Assembly: GCA_963815295.1 (NCBI GenBank) | Contig: CAWFFZ010000003.1 | Location: 248,001 to 312,000, forward strand | Direction: 5' to 3' | DNA length: 64,000 nucleotides | From: JACDHG01 sp963815295 | Lineage (GTDB): Bacteria > Actinomycetota > Actinomycetes > Propionibacteriales > Nocardioidaceae | Part shown: positions 15,218-23,970 of the stretch, in pieces | Position numbering within the stretch: the stretch's first letter is position 1 | Layout of the letters: the number at the start of each line of letters is the position of its first letter | Position numbers and translations under genes: made by a program | Notes under the pieces: generated by a model | Told to the model about the DNA's origin: nothing | The model's database searches: none | Seen by the model: only the letters and a program-made list of their open reading frames with translations

Positions 15218-16735
15218 ATGGATCTCACGGCGGCCGGGGTGCCCGACAAGTTCGCTGCACTCGGACTGACCTACGACGACGTTCTGCTGCTGCCTGGTGA
15301 GACCGACATGGCCCCGAGCGAGGTCGATACAACCTCGCGGCTGACGCGCACCACGTTGGTGAAGACCCCGCTCATCTCGAGCGCGATGGACACCGTGACA
15401 GAAGCCCGAATGGCGATCGCGATGGCACGCGAGGGTGGCCTCGGCGTCCTGCATCGCAACCTGTCGATCGCCGACCAGGCAGGGCAGGTCGACCTGGTGA
15501 AACGGTCCGAGTCGGGCATGATCACCGATCCCGTCACTGTCGGGCCCGACGTCTCACTCGAAGAACTCGACCACCTGTGCGGCAAGTACCGCGTCTCCGG
15601 TTTTCCGGTGATCGACGACGACCACGTGCTGGTCGGCATCATCACCAACCGCGACCTGAGGTTCGTCCCCGCGGGCGACTGGCAGACCCGCCTGGTCCGC
15701 CAGGTGATGACGCCGATGCCGCTCGTCACCGCCCCGGTGGGCATCAACTCTGACGACGCGGCCGCGCTGCTGGCCAAGCACAAGATCGAGAAGCTCCCCC
15801 TCGTCGACCACGAGGGTCGGCTGACCGGGCTCATCACCGTCAAGGACTTCGTGAAGTCCGAGCAGTTTCCCGACGCGACCAAGGACGCCGAGGGCAGGCT
15901 CATGGTGGGCGCGGCGATCGGGTACTTCGGCGATGCCTGGGAGAGGGCCACGGCTCTCGTCGAGGCGGGCGTCGACGTACTCGTCGCCGATGTGGCGCAC
16001 GGCCATGTGCGACTGATGCTCGACATGGTCCGTCGGCTCAAGTCCGATCCGGCCACGCGCGATGTCCAGGTGATCGGCGGCAACGCTGCCACCCGCGCCG
16101 GCGCACAAGCCTTTGTCGACGCTGGTGTCGACGCGGTCAAAGTCGGCGTCGGGCCTGGCTCGATCTGTACGACGCGTGTCGTGGCCGGGGTCGGCGTGCC
16201 CCAGGTGACGGCCATCTACGAGGCGGCACTCGCATGCAAGCCCGCGGGCGTACCCGTCATCGGCGACGGAGGCCTGCAGTACTCCGGCGACATCGCGAAG
16301 GCCCTCGTCGCAGGCGCCGACACGGTGATGATCGGCTCATTGCTCGCCGGCTGCGAGGAAAGCCCCGGGGAGCTCGTGTTCGTCAACGGTAAGCAGTTCA
16401 AGAGCTACCGCGGGATGGGTTCGCTTGGCGCGATGGCGTCGCGTGGCAAGCACTCCTACTCCAAGGACCGCTACTTCCAGGCAGACGTGACGAGCGACGA
16501 CGAGCTGGTGCCCGAGGGGATTGAGGGCCAGGTCCCGTTCCGCGGACCGCTGGCCGCGGTCGCGCACCAGCTCGTGGGCGGCCTCCACCAGGCGATGTTC
16601 TACGTCGGCGCCCGCACGATCCCCGAGCTGCAAGAGCGAGGTCGGTTCATCCGCATCACTGCGGCGGGGCTCAAGGAGTCACATCCACACGACATCGCGA
16701 TGACAGTCGAAGCACCGAACTACTCCGCCCGCTGA
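15218..16735 (+). CDS. guaB: IMP dehydrogenase
   Basis: 505 residues. GuaB oxidises IMP to XMP with NAD+, the first step to GMP. A TIM barrel is interrupted by two CBS domains at about residues 110-225 (MITDPVTVGPDVSLEEL and VMTPMPLVTAPVG). The catalytic cysteine is C317 in GPGSICTTR, the phosphate site is MIGSLLAGCEESPGE, and the flap residues are in SYRGMGSLGAM. It stands between rsdA and guaB3, the arrangement of mycobacterial guaB2-guaB3. guaA, the next pathway step, lies at 30629. Confidence 0.97.
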   Translation: MDLTAAGVPDKFAALGLTYDDVLLLPGETDMAPSEVDTTSRLTRTTLVKTPLISSAMDTVTEARMAIAMAREGGLGVLHRNLSIADQAGQVDLVKRSESGMITDPVTVGPDVSLEELDHLCGKYRVSGFPVIDDDHVLVGIITNRDLRFVPAGDWQTRLVRQVMTPMPLVTAPVGINSDDAAALLAKHKIEKLPLVDHEGRLTGLITVKDFVKSEQFPDATKDAEGRLMVGAAIGYFGDAWERATALVEAGVDVLVADVAHGHVRLMLDMVRRLKSDPATRDVQVIGGNAATRAGAQAFVDAGVDAVKVGVGPGSICTTRVVAGVGVPQVTAIYEAALACKPAGVPVIGDGGLQYSGDIAKALVAGADTVMIGSLLAGCEESPGELVFVNGKQFKSYRGMGSLGAMASRGKHSYSKDRYFQADVTSDDELVPEGIEGQVPFRGPLAAVAHQLVGGLHQAMFYVGARTIPELQERGRFIRITAAGLKESHPHDIAMTVEAPNYSAR

Positions 16736-16783
16736 CCTGCTGACCGACCGCTGAGGCTGACCGCCAGGAAGGGGCGCTGCGCC

Positions 16784-17887
16784 ATGGACATCGAGATCGG
16801 CAAGGCCAAACGCGGCCGACGCGCCTACTCGTTCGACGACATCGCCATCGTGCCGAGCAGGCGCACCCGCGACCCCGAAGAGGTTTCGGTCGCCTGGCAG
16901 ATCGACGCCTACCGTTTCGAGATCCCCGTGCTGGCCGCGCCGATGGACTCGGTCATGTCGCCCAACACCGCCGTGGCGGTTGGCAAGGCCGGTGGGCTCG
17001 GCGTCCTCGACCTCGAGGGTCTGTGGACCCGCTACGACGACCCCGAGCCGTTGCTCGACGAGGTCGCGACGCTCCAGGGTCACGATGCCACCCGGCGGCT
17101 GCAGGAGATCTATCGCGAGCCAATCAAGCCCGACCTGATGGCCGACCGGATCAAGCAGGTGCGCGACTCCGGCGTGACGGTCGCGGGTGCGTTGTCGCCG
17201 CAGCTCACCAAGCAGCACGCGCAGGCAGTCATCTCGGCCGGGCTCGACCTCTTCGTCATCCGCGGCACGACCGTCTCAGCCGAGCACGTCTCCGGCCAGG
17301 CCGAGCCCCTCAACCTCAAGCAGTTCATCTACGAGCTCGACGTTCCGGTGATCGTTGGCGGCTGCGCGACATACCAGGCGGCCCTGCACTTGATGCGCAC
17401 CGGAGCCGCCGGCGTGCTGGTGGGCTTCGGTGGTGGTGCGGCCCACACGACGCGCACCGTGTTGGGGATCTCGGTGCCGATGGCAACCGCGGTTGCCGAC
17501 GTGGCCGAGGCGCGTCGCGACTATCTCGACGAGTCGGGCGGCCGCTACGTCCACGTGATCGCCGACGGTTCGATCGGCCGTAGCGGCGACGTCGCGAAGG
17601 CGATCGCCTGTGGAGCCGACGCGGTGATGATCGGGTCGCCCCTGGCCCGGGCCAAGGAAGCCCCTGGTCGTGGCTACCACTGGGGTGCCGAGGCCAGGCA
17701 TGCCGCGCTACCGCGGGGCGAACGCGTGGAGATCGGCACGGTGGGCTCCCTCGACCAGATCCTGCACGGTCCCTCGCTGGTCTCGGACGGCACGATGAAC
17801 CTGGTGGGTGCGCTGAAACGGGCGATGGCCACGACTGGTTACACCGAGCTCAAGGAGTTCCAACGCGTCGAGGTCGTCGTTCAATGA
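16784..17887 (+). CDS. guaB3: GuaB3-family IMP dehydrogenase-related protein
   Basis: 367 residues with a TIM barrel like IMP dehydrogenase but no CBS domains, the hallmark of actinobacterial GuaB3. It has AAPMDSVMSPNTAVAVGKAGGLG near the N terminus (AAPMDSVMSPNTAVAVGKAG) and the phosphate-binding VIADGSIGRSGD and VMIGSPLARAKEAPG. Where guaB has the catalytic SICTTR, this protein has GAAHTTR, with His221 in place of the cysteine, so ordinary IMP dehydrogenase chemistry is unlikely. GuaB3 proteins of cyanobacteria have been reported as GMP reductases; whether that holds here is open. It lies 48 bases after guaB with AAGGGG before the ATG, probably co-transcribed. Confidence 0.92.
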   Translation: MDIEIGKAKRGRRAYSFDDIAIVPSRRTRDPEEVSVAWQIDAYRFEIPVLAAPMDSVMSPNTAVAVGKAGGLGVLDLEGLWTRYDDPEPLLDEVATLQGHDATRRLQEIYREPIKPDLMADRIKQVRDSGVTVAGALSPQLTKQHAQAVISAGLDLFVIRGTTVSAEHVSGQAEPLNLKQFIYELDVPVIVGGCATYQAALHLMRTGAAGVLVGFGGGAAHTTRTVLGISVPMATAVADVAEARRDYLDESGGRYVHVIADGSIGRSGDVAKAIACGADAVMIGSPLARAKEAPGRGYHWGAEARHAALPRGERVEIGTVGSLDQILHGPSLVSDGTMNLVGALKRAMATTGYTELKEFQRVEVVVQ

Positions 17888-17915
17888 GGTTGGCCCGTTG
17901 CGCGGACGGGATCAC

Positions 17916-18749
17916 ATGGGCGCTCTAAGCCCGCTGCGGGTTGCCGCGGTGCAGGCGGAGTCAGTTGCAAGTGACGTCGCTCGCAATGTGGTGACCGCGT
18001 CCGATTGGGTGACCAGGGCTGCTGCGGAGGGTGCTCAGCTCGTCGTTTTGCCGGAGCTGTTCCTCCCGGGCTATGACCCCCGCACCTTCGGAGAGCAGCC
18101 GGACGCATGCGACGTCACCTGCGAAGACCCTCGGCTGCGGCCACTTGCCGATGCCGCGCGTGAGGCGGGCGTTGCCGCCCTTGTGGGCGCTTCAGTTCGA
18201 GGCGCCGATGGTGCCAGATCCCTCTCACTGTTGGGTTTTACGGCTGATGGTGACGTCTTCGAGGCTTACTCCAAGCAGCACCTGTGGGAGGCCGAGCGGG
18301 CAATCTTCACGCCAGGCGCCGATGGCGCGTCCGTCGTACTCCACGGGTGGTCCCTCGGCCTCGGCATCTGCTACGACGGTTGCTTCCCGGAGCACGCCAG
18401 GGCGGCGACCGCTGACGGTGCGCTCGCGTACGTGTGCCCGTCGGCGTACGTCGTCGGGAGCGAGCACCGCCGTGATCTCTACTACGCCGCCCGTGCCATC
18501 GACAACGCGATCTACGTCGTCTTCGCCGGGCTGGTGGGCCGCTGCGGTGACCTCGAGTTCAGCGGTGGGACAGCGATCTTCGACCCGCAAGGCCGACCAG
18601 TCGACCGGGTGGAGGCGGGGGAGGGGATGGTCGTCGTGGACATGGATCCCGCCGCCATCGACGAAGCCCGACGCATCAACCCGTATGACCGCGACCGTGT
18701 ACCAGACCTCGGCCGCCGCAGAACAACCCAGCTCGAACAGACAGGGTAG
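17916..18749 (+). CDS. carbon-nitrogen hydrolase (nitrilase superfamily amidase)
   Basis: 277 residues from the ATG at 17916 (MGALSPLRVAAVQAE). The Glu-Lys-Cys triad is complete: E47 in LPELFLPGYD, K120 in AYSKQHLWEAE and C152 in LGICYDGCFPEHA. The fold and the ICYDGCFPE motif point to an amidase or N-carbamoyl hydrolase rather than a true nitrilase, but the substrate cannot be read. A TTG at 17898 in the same frame is a weaker alternative start. The next gene, a flavodoxin-fold reductase, begins 4 bases after the stop, and kynureninase follows, so these three may form one catabolic transcription unit. Confidence 0.85.
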   Translation: MGALSPLRVAAVQAESVASDVARNVVTASDWVTRAAAEGAQLVVLPELFLPGYDPRTFGEQPDACDVTCEDPRLRPLADAAREAGVAALVGASVRGADGARSLSLLGFTADGDVFEAYSKQHLWEAERAIFTPGADGASVVLHGWSLGLGICYDGCFPEHARAATADGALAYVCPSAYVVGSEHRRDLYYAARAIDNAIYVVFAGLVGRCGDLEFSGGTAIFDPQGRPVDRVEAGEGMVVVDMDPAAIDEARRINPYDRDRVPDLGRRRTTQLEQTG

Positions 18750-18753
18750 AAAC

Positions 18754-19464
18754 ATGAGCGACTATGACTTCAGCAACCTGCGCGCCCTCTTCATCAACTG
18801 CACCTTGAAGAAGTCCCCCGAGCGAAGCAACACCCGAGCGCTGATCGACATCAGTGCTGCGATCATGCGCAAGCACGGCGTGCAGGTCGAGGTCATCCGA
18901 GCCGTCGACCACGACATAGCGACTGGTGTCTACCCCGACATGACCGAGCACGGTTGGGACACGGACGCCTGGCCGGAAATCCAGGACAAGGTGATGGCGT
19001 CAAACATCCTGGTCGTCGCCGGCCCGATCTGGCTCGGCGACAACTCCAGCATCACCAAGCAGGTCATCGAGCGGCTGTACGCCAGCGCGGGCAAGGTGAA
19101 CGAGCAGGGCCAATGGTGCTACTACGGCCGTGTTGGCGGCGCGATCATCACCGGCAACGAGGATGGCATCAAGCACTGCACGATGAACATCCTCTACAGC
19201 CTCCAGCACATCGGCTACGTGATCCCGCCGCAGGCCGACGCCGGCTGGATCGGCGAGGCTGGGCCAGGACCTTCCTACCTCGACGAGGGCTCGGGTGGGC
19301 CGGAGAACGAGTTCACCAACCGCAACACGACATTCATGACCTGGAATCTCATGCACCTGGCGAACATGCTCGACCAGGCCGGCGGCATCCCGGCATACGG
19401 CAACCAGACGACGGAGTGGGAAGCCGGGACCCGGTTCGATTTCGAGAACCCCGAGTACCGCTGA
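18754..19464 (+). CDS. flavodoxin-fold NAD(P)H-dependent oxidoreductase
   Basis: 236 residues from the ATG at 18754. The start LRALFINCTLKKSPERSNT forms the FMN phosphate-binding loop of the NADPH-dependent FMN reductase/flavodoxin family, and VVAGPIWLGDNSSITKQ is the second flavin-contact region. The protein is somewhat longer than simple FMN reductases, with an insertion rich in Gly and aromatic residues before the C terminus. It lies 4 bases after the amidase-type gene and 58 bases before kynU. The electron acceptor is unknown; reduction of a quinone or a ring-cleavage intermediate would fit but is a guess. Confidence 0.82.
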   Translation: MSDYDFSNLRALFINCTLKKSPERSNTRALIDISAAIMRKHGVQVEVIRAVDHDIATGVYPDMTEHGWDTDAWPEIQDKVMASNILVVAGPIWLGDNSSITKQVIERLYASAGKVNEQGQWCYYGRVGGAIITGNEDGIKHCTMNILYSLQHIGYVIPPQADAGWIGEAGPGPSYLDEGSGGPENEFTNRNTTFMTWNLMHLANMLDQAGGIPAYGNQTTEWEAGTRFDFENPEYR

Positions 19465-19522
19465 CTGCAAGCCGGGCAGACCTTCGGCGCGGCGGCGCAG
19501 GGCAGGCGGTACGTTCGGCGAC

Positions 19523-20779
19523 ATGGCACTGACCCGATCCGACGCTGAGGCGCTCGACCGGGAAGACTCGCTTGCGCACTTTAGGGATCGCTTCGTCATC
19601 GACGACCCGGCACTGATCTACCTCGATGGCAACTCGCTCGGCATGATGCCAAGGGCCACTCGCGACCGCGTCCGCCAAGTACTCGACGACGACTGGGGGC
19701 GGAACCTGATCCGGTCGTGGGATGACCGCTGGATCGACCTTCCCCGCCAGATCGGCGACCTGATCGGGACAACACTGTTGGGTGCTCGCGAGGGTGAGAC
19801 TGTGGTTGGCGATGCCACCACAGTGGCGCTGTACAAAGCGATCTCGGCTGCACTCGACGCCCGGCCCGATCGTCAGGCAATCGTGATCGAGCGCGACAAC
19901 TTCCCCACGGATCGGTACGTCGTCGAATCCCTCGCCCAGCAACGTCAGCTGGAGATCCGATGGATCGACGAGGCTGGCCCAGCAGGCGTCGAGCTCGACG
20001 CCCTGACGGCCGTGCTCGACGACGATGTCGCGGTCCTGGTGCTGCAGCACGTGGACTACCGGTCGGCCGCCCTGGTCGACATGGCGCGCTACACCCAGGC
20101 CGCGCACGACGTGGGTGCGCTCACCGTCTGGGACCTCTGCCACTCGGCAGGGACGGTTCCGATCGACCTGACCGGCGACGGCGTCGACATCGCGGTCGGC
20201 TGCACCTACAAGTACCTCAACGGCGGGCCAGGCTCCCCTTCGTACACGTACATCCGCACGGAGTTGCAACCGGAGCTGCGGCAGCCGATCTGGGGCTGGT
20301 GGGGGCGGGTGCACATGTTCGACATGGACCAGGGCTATCTGCCGAAGGGCGACATCCGCGCGTGGCTGACGGGCACGCCGAGCGTCTTGTCGCTGGCGGC
20401 CATTGAGCCGGGCGTCGCGATGATCGCGGAGGCCACGATGCCGGCGATGCGGCGCAAGTCCGAGGCGCTGATGGCCCTAGCGGTTGAGCTGTTTGACGAG
20501 CTGCTCGCACCGGCCGGCTACGGCCTGCACACAACGCGCGACTCGGCCCGGCGCGGGTCACACGTGACCGTTACCCACCGTGATGCCCTGATTACGACCC
20601 GTGAGCTGATCGCGAGGGGCATCATTCCCGATTTTCGTCGTCCCGACGGAATCCGTCTCGGACTGGCCCCGCTGACGACGAGATTCGTGGACGTCTACGA
20701 GGCATGCGCGCAAATGGCGATCTTGGGCAGCCGTGGATCGACGGAATCATCCGTTGATCTTGCAGGCCCTACCTCTTGA
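19523..20779 (+). CDS. kynU: kynureninase
   Basis: 418 residues. A PLP enzyme of fold type I that cleaves L-kynurenine to anthranilate and L-alanine in tryptophan catabolism. The family sequence is clear: LIYLDGNSLGMMP near the N terminus, WDLCHSAGTVPIDL with the PLP-ring Asp, and GCTYKYLNGGPGSP with the Schiff-base lysine K230. The C-terminal domain begins near RRGSHVTVTH, the substrate-carboxylate region. kynA (tryptophan dioxygenase) and a kynurenine formamidase are not adjacent, although the nitrilase-family hydrolase two genes upstream might play a related part. Confidence 0.94.
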   Translation: MALTRSDAEALDREDSLAHFRDRFVIDDPALIYLDGNSLGMMPRATRDRVRQVLDDDWGRNLIRSWDDRWIDLPRQIGDLIGTTLLGAREGETVVGDATTVALYKAISAALDARPDRQAIVIERDNFPTDRYVVESLAQQRQLEIRWIDEAGPAGVELDALTAVLDDDVAVLVLQHVDYRSAALVDMARYTQAAHDVGALTVWDLCHSAGTVPIDLTGDGVDIAVGCTYKYLNGGPGSPSYTYIRTELQPELRQPIWGWWGRVHMFDMDQGYLPKGDIRAWLTGTPSVLSLAAIEPGVAMIAEATMPAMRRKSEALMALAVELFDELLAPAGYGLHTTRDSARRGSHVTVTHRDALITTRELIARGIIPDFRRPDGIRLGLAPLTTRFVDVYEACAQMAILGSRGSTESSVDLAGPTS

Positions 20780-20895
20780 CGCAACAAGGTGGGTAGGGGA
20801 GTCTCCGGGAGGCTCTCGTGTGACCCCCGTCAAGTCTGTCGCGAGCCTTCCGCGTGCCGACAACGACGTCGGCACCACCTTCAGGGAGGTAGTTC

Positions 20896-22950
20896 GTGAA
20901 ACGCATCATCACCCTTGGAGCGATCGCAGCCGTTACCGCGGCTGGTCTCTCCGCCACCCCCACGCAGGCCGCTCCGTCACCATCGGATGCTGCCCCGCGT
21001 GTCACCACCACCAAGTCCGACCCGTCCTTCACGCCCGCCGAGCGCGCCTCGACGCTGCGTGACGCACGACAGGATGCCGCCAAGACCGCTCGGACACTGC
21101 GGCTGCCGTCGAGCCAGGCCCTGCGCCCGACCGACGCGATCGCCGACACCGACGGAGCCATGCACATCCGCTACGACCGCACCTACCGCGGCCTGCGCGT
21201 GATCGGTGGCGACCTGGTGGTCCACCAGGCCAAGAGCGGCGCCGTCGAAGGCGTCGACGCGGCTTCGTCGTCCAAGATCGCTCTGCGCACTATCACGGCC
21301 GCCGTCCCGGCACCGCGCAACGCCACCTTGGTGGTCTTCGCCGCCAACCACCATCCCGTGCTGGCCTGGGAGTCACGCCGTGAAGGCGTCGCACCCAACG
21401 GCGACCCCTTCCACAGGCTCAGCTACACCGACGCCCGCACGGGCACCAAGCTGGCCACGTGGGACCAGATCGCGCACGCCGACGGTACTGGCAACTCGCT
21501 CTACTCCGGCACCGTGCCGTTGTCCACGGTTCTGTCCGGCTCGACGTACCAGCTGACCGACGCGACCCGCGGCAATAGCTCCATCTACGACGCGAACAAC
21601 TCCACGAGCACAGCACGCGGCACGCTGTTCACTGACGCAGACAACGTCTGGGGCAACGGCACCACGTCGTCGCGCCAGTCGGCTGGCGTCGATGCGGCAT
21701 ACGGCGCAGCGAACACCTGGGACTTCTACAAGAACACGTTCGGCCGTAACGGGATCAAGAACGACGGAGTCGCGGCCTACAGCCGCGTGCATTTCGGCAA
21801 CAACTATGAGAACGCCTTCTGGGACGACTCCTGCTTCTGCATGACGTACGGCGACGGTGGCTCGACATTCACCTCGCTGGTCTCCCTCGACGTCGCCGGC
21901 CACGAGATGAGCCACGGCGTCACGTCCAACACGGCAGGTCTCATCTACAGCGGAGAGAGCGGGGGTCTCAACGAGGCCACGTCCGACATCTTCGGCACCA
22001 TGGTCGAGTTCACCGCGAACAACTCTGCAGACCCCGGTGACTACTACATCGGCGAGGAGATCGCCCGAGACGGCACCTACCTGCGGCGGATGGACAACCC
22101 CAACCTCGACGGTGGGAGCTTCAACTGCTGGTCGTCCGGCATTGGTGGCCAGGACGTGCACTACTCGTCCGGCGTTGGCAACCACTTCTTCTACCTGCTG
22201 GGCGAAGGCTCGGGCGCCAAGACCATCGGGGGTCGCTCGCACAACAGCCCGACGTGCAACGGCTCGACGCTCACAGGCATCGGCCGCGACGTCGCCTCGA
22301 GGATCTGGTACCGCGCACTGACGACGTACATGACGTCGACCACGAACTACCGCGGAGCGCGTGACGCCACGATCAAGTCGGCCAAGGACCTGTACGGCGC
22401 CACCTCGACGCAGTGCACCGCGACCGTCAACGCATGGAACGCAGTCTCCGTGCCGGTCGGAACCGAGTCTTGTGGCGGTACCACGCCGCCGCCGACCGGC
22501 AACCTGCTGCTCAACCCGGGCTTCGAGTCCGGCAACGTCAACTGGACCGCGAGCAGCGGCGTGATCGCGACTGGCGGCACACCTCGGACCGGGGCTTACA
22601 ACGCCTGGTTGGACGGATACGGCACTACCCACACGGACACGCTGTCGCAGACGGTCTCGATCCCGGCGGGCAAGTCCGCGGCGTCGCTGTCGTTCTACCT
22701 GTACATCACGTCGGCCGAGACAACGACCACGACGGCGTACGACACGCTGCGGGTGCAGGTCATCAGCGGAGGTACGACGAGTACCCGTGCGACGTACTCC
22801 AACCTCAACAAGGGCACGTCGTACGTCCTGCGCACGGTCAACCTGAACAGCTACATCGGCCAGACCGTCACCATCAAGTTCCTGGGCGTGGAGGACTCCT
22901 CCCTGGCCACGAGCTTCCGGATCGACGACACGTCGTTGGCCACCTCGTAA
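20896..22950 (+). CDS. secreted M4-family (thermolysin-like) zinc metalloprotease
   Basis: 684 residues from a GTG at 20896 with AGGGAGG in front. A signal peptide (MKRIITLGAIAAVTAAGLSA, cleavage near TQAAP) precedes an FTP/PepSY propeptide, which serves as inhibitor and chaperone. The catalytic domain has the zinc site HEMSH (336-340) and the third ligand E360 in GGLNEATSD. The C-terminal 150 residues start with GNLLLNPGFESGNVNW, the opening of a carbohydrate-binding-like beta-sandwich, after a PPP linker. The protein should be exported, autoprocessed and used for extracellular protein breakdown. A strong terminator follows directly. Confidence 0.93.
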   Translation: MKRIITLGAIAAVTAAGLSATPTQAAPSPSDAAPRVTTTKSDPSFTPAERASTLRDARQDAAKTARTLRLPSSQALRPTDAIADTDGAMHIRYDRTYRGLRVIGGDLVVHQAKSGAVEGVDAASSSKIALRTITAAVPAPRNATLVVFAANHHPVLAWESRREGVAPNGDPFHRLSYTDARTGTKLATWDQIAHADGTGNSLYSGTVPLSTVLSGSTYQLTDATRGNSSIYDANNSTSTARGTLFTDADNVWGNGTTSSRQSAGVDAAYGAANTWDFYKNTFGRNGIKNDGVAAYSRVHFGNNYENAFWDDSCFCMTYGDGGSTFTSLVSLDVAGHEMSHGVTSNTAGLIYSGESGGLNEATSDIFGTMVEFTANNSADPGDYYIGEEIARDGTYLRRMDNPNLDGGSFNCWSSGIGGQDVHYSSGVGNHFFYLLGEGSGAKTIGGRSHNSPTCNGSTLTGIGRDVASRIWYRALTTYMTSTTNYRGARDATIKSAKDLYGATSTQCTATVNAWNAVSVPVGTESCGGTTPPPTGNLLLNPGFESGNVNWTASSGVIATGGTPRTGAYNAWLDGYGTTHTDTLSQTVSIPAGKSAASLSFYLYITSAETTTTTAYDTLRVQVISGGTTSTRATYSNLNKGTSYVLRTVNLNSYIGQTVTIKFLGVEDSSLATSFRIDDTSLATS

Positions 22951-22966
22951 CCGAGAACCACTACGC

Positions 22967-23000
22967 AGGGGCGCCACCCGTTGACGGGGGTGGCGCCCCT
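22967..23000 (+). terminator. hairpin terminator after the M4 protease gene
   Basis: Perfect 13-base stem, AGGGGCGCCACCC and GGGTGGCGCCCCT, with an 8-base loop, 16 bases after the protease stop and 81 bases before the next gene. Confidence 0.85.
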
Positions 23001-23081
23001 TGCGTTTGTCCGGTGGACTGAGGCACTGGGGCGCGTGTCAGACTTGCCGGCCATATCTGTCGGGAAGGGTGAGAAGCGTCG

Positions 23082-23912
23082 ATGAACTGGGAGACCGGCT
23101 TGCTCGGCCTGGCGGCCGGCTTCCTCATCGCGGTTGTCACTGCGCCGGTGGGCGTCTCGGGCGCGGTCTTCTTGCTGCCCGTCCAGTTGAGCGTGCTCAA
23201 CGTGCCCAACCCGGCCGTCACGCCGACGAACCTGCTGTACAACGTCGTGGCCACGCCAGGGGCGCTCGTCAAATATGCCCGGCACGGCCGGCTGTGGACG
23301 CCGCTGACCCGGCTGCTCGTGTTGGGTACGCTGCCCGGTGTCGTTGTGGGGGCGGTGCTGCGCGTCTTCGTGGTTCCCGGTCCCACGGTTTTCCGACTGC
23401 TCGTGGCGTCGGTGTTGCTGCCACTCGGGATCTGGCTGCTCGTCCAGCCCCGCAAGCCCGCCGAGGAAGGCGCGCTGCCCGGCGCGGACACGGCGTTTTC
23501 TGACCCGTCCCCGATCGAGCGCCGGTCTGCCCGCTGGATCGTCGCGATGGCTGTGGTCGTCGGGATCATCGGCGGCATCTACGGGATCGGTGGCGGGTCG
23601 ATCCTCGGGCCCGTCCTCGTCGGCCGCGGCCTCGCCGTGGCGCGGGTGGCACCAGCCGCCCTGTGCTCGACGTTTGCCACGTCGGTGGTCGGCGCGGCCG
23701 CGTACTTCGCCTTGTCGTTCACCACAACAGGAGACATCGCGCCTGAGTGGGCGCTCGGTCTGATGTGCGGTCTCGGAGGGCTGGTCGGGGGCTATGTCGG
23801 TGCCCACCTGCAGCCGCGCGTCCCCGACCAGGCCCTGCGCCGACTGCTCGGGGCGCTCGCAGCCAGCCTCGCGGTGCTCTACGCCGTCCAGGCGTTTCGC
23901 ATGGTTGGCTGA
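23082..23912 (+). CDS. TauE/SafE-family membrane transporter
   Basis: 276 residues, nearly all hydrophobic with about eight predicted helices. The two repeated family segments are recognisable: VVTAPVGVSGAVFLLPVQ near the N terminus with NPAVTPTNLLYNV, and in the second half IIGGIYGIGGGSILGP with APAALCSTFATSVVG. TauE/SafE proteins export sulfite, sulfoacetate or related organic anions. No sulfur gene is directly adjacent, though ssuED lies 5 kb away. The direction of transport and the substrate are not readable from the sequence. Confidence 0.85.
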   Translation: MNWETGLLGLAAGFLIAVVTAPVGVSGAVFLLPVQLSVLNVPNPAVTPTNLLYNVVATPGALVKYARHGRLWTPLTRLLVLGTLPGVVVGAVLRVFVVPGPTVFRLLVASVLLPLGIWLLVQPRKPAEEGALPGADTAFSDPSPIERRSARWIVAMAVVVGIIGGIYGIGGGSILGPVLVGRGLAVARVAPAALCSTFATSVVGAAAYFALSFTTTGDIAPEWALGLMCGLGGLVGGYVGAHLQPRVPDQALRRLLGALAASLAVLYAVQAFRMVG

Positions 23913-23970
23913 CGCCGCGCTTGCTACTGGTGGGTAGCCAGCCGACGGCGGCGCGACGTACGCTCAGCCT

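Noticed and set aside
14027..15454. 475-codon minus-strand frame across rsdA and the start of guaB
   Set aside because: Its Leu/Gly/Arg repeats are simply the complement of the Pro-Glu repeats; it spans two well-supported genes.
21373..22977. 534-codon minus-strand frame opposite the M4 protease
   Set aside because: Arg/Val/Asp-rich shadow with no ribosome site or motif; the plus-strand protease has signal peptide and zinc motif.
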